DNA of 6,696 nt, taken from the NCBI GenBank assembly GCA_964369215.1, contig CAYJEZ010000131.1:1-6696 (forward strand). Direction: 5' to 3'. Made by a program: the position numbers and the translations under genes. Positions 6,367 to 6,696 of the stretch are shown here, one piece after another. This stretch comes from SIG603 sp964369215. Its GTDB lineage: Bacteria > Bacillota > Clostridia > Oscillospirales > Acutalibacteraceae. Under the pieces are notes generated by a model, which ran no database searches, was not told where the DNA came from, and was given only the letters and a program-made list of their open reading frames with translations. Each line of letters begins with the position of its first letter. Position 1 is the stretch's first letter.

Positions 6367-6383
6367 CACTTATGAATTATTTT

Positions 6384-6428
6384 GGTTTTGTAGTGCTTAT
6401 GAATATAAAGTCAAACCACTACAAAATC
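6384..6428. other. Hairpin I of the repeat unit
   Basis: In copy 1, ggttttgtagtg (6384-6395) pairs with cactacaaaatc (6417-6428): 12 pairs, one of them G-T, around a 21-base loop. The left arm mostly precedes the unit start. In copies 2 and 3 (6488-6533 and 6593-6638) the arm is supplied by the end of the previous unit and carries one A-A mismatch and one bulged T. Inside the loop of copies 2 and 3, tgac and gtca form a second small stem; copy 1 has one pair less. Confidence 0.6.
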
Positions 6429-6696
6429 AGGGCAAATCTCTGTTTGCAAAACCCTTAAACGAAAGCCTTTGCAAACATTTCTTTGATGATTTTTGAAGTG
6501 CTTATGACTATAACGTCAAACCACTACAAAATCAGTGCAAATCTCTGTTTACAAAACCCTTAAACGAAAGCTTTTGTAAACATTTCTTTGGTGATTTTTG
6601 AAGTGCTTATGACTATAACGTCAAACCACTACAAAATCAGGGCAAATCTCTGTTTACAAAACCCTTAAACGAAAGCTTTTGCAAACATTTCTTTGA
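6392..6696. repeat. 105-bp tandem repeat, at least three copies, cut by window end
   Basis: Units are 6392-6496, 6497-6601 and 6602-6696 (95 of 105 bases; the rest lies beyond the window). Copy 1 differs from copy 2 at seven sites (unit positions 12, 18, 40, 55, 76, 81, 95), with no indels. Copies 2 and 3 differ at three of these. Weak similarity runs a few bases to the left (tttggt..tttg at 6381-6390), so the true boundary may lie there. Each unit holds two inverted repeats, described separately. No start codon opens a reading frame of useful length on either strand. Copies are contiguous with no spacers, so it is not a CRISPR array. The type of element is unknown to me. Confidence 0.95.
6441..6477 (-). 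other. Hairpin II of the repeat unit, with compensatory change
   Basis: In copy 1, tgtttgcaaa (6441-6450) pairs perfectly with tttgcaaaca (6468-6477). In copy 2 (6546-6582) both partners of one pair changed, giving tgtttacaaa/tttgtaaaca, still perfect. Copy 3 (6651-6687) has A-C at that pair on the + strand, which reads as G-U on the - strand. Likewise the next inner pair (unit positions 60/76) is A-T in copies 2 and 3 and A-C in copy 1, again G-U on the - strand. Read on the - strand, the stem continues inward after a G-G mismatch (C-G, U-G, U-A, U-A) to a five-base loop, and outward past a 4x4 purine loop (GAAA/GAGA) to CAAA/TTTG. The minus strand assignment is an inference. Confidence 0.6.

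Noticed and set aside
6392..6696. The 105-bp unit equals 35 codons, and one + frame is open for 34 codons per unit, suggesting a repeated peptide.
   Set aside because: Each unit ends in TGA in that frame and has no ATG, GTG or TTG start in it. Six of seven differences between copies 1 and 2 change the amino acid, so there is no sign of protein-level selection.
6392..6696. CRISPR array
   Set aside because: Units are contiguous, 105 bases long and near-identical throughout, with no unique spacers and no cas genes nearby.

Overview
The window is AT-rich DNA. Its codon choice (many AGA, TTA and ATA codons), strong AG-rich ribosome binding sites and gene families point to a low-GC member of the Clostridia, probably an uncultured gut or anaerobic relative of the Oscillospirales or Lachnospirales. 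That placement is an inference from protein style and from the DUF6106/DUF4317 pair, not from a marker-gene search. All six genes lie on the + strand.

Layout: (1) Positions 1-284 carry no gene. They hold a MITE-like palindromic element (7-109), a weak LexA-like site (154-167), and a run of hairpins that could fold as a three-way junction plus a stem-loop (173-255), just ahead of uvrB. (2) uvrB (285-2234) is complete and is the only housekeeping gene. (3) Four GNAT-superfamily acetyltransferase genes of clearly different subfamilies follow in one direction (2342-4378), the last two overlapping by 4 bp. (4) A two-TM DUF6106-type membrane protein (4470-5015) has its own promoter and a good intrinsic terminator. 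(5) A soluble DUF4317-type protein (5113-6276) follows. (6) The 3' end has a perfect 10-bp-stem palindrome (6342-6366), then a 105-bp tandem repeat that runs off the window (6392-6696).

No metabolic pathway ties the genes together. uvrB acts in nucleotide excision repair. The GNATs may form a small co-transcribed set with unknown acceptors. DUF6106 and DUF4317 are conserved proteins of unknown function. The most interesting signal is non-coding: each 105-bp unit can form two hairpins. In one of them the stem has changed at both partners between copies (G-C to A-T), and the imperfect variants are G-U pairs only when read from the minus strand. This fits a selected or recently selected RNA structure read leftward, but it rests on three copies and very few changes. 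I found no CRISPR array, transposase, phage gene, tRNA or rRNA, and no clear new defence system.
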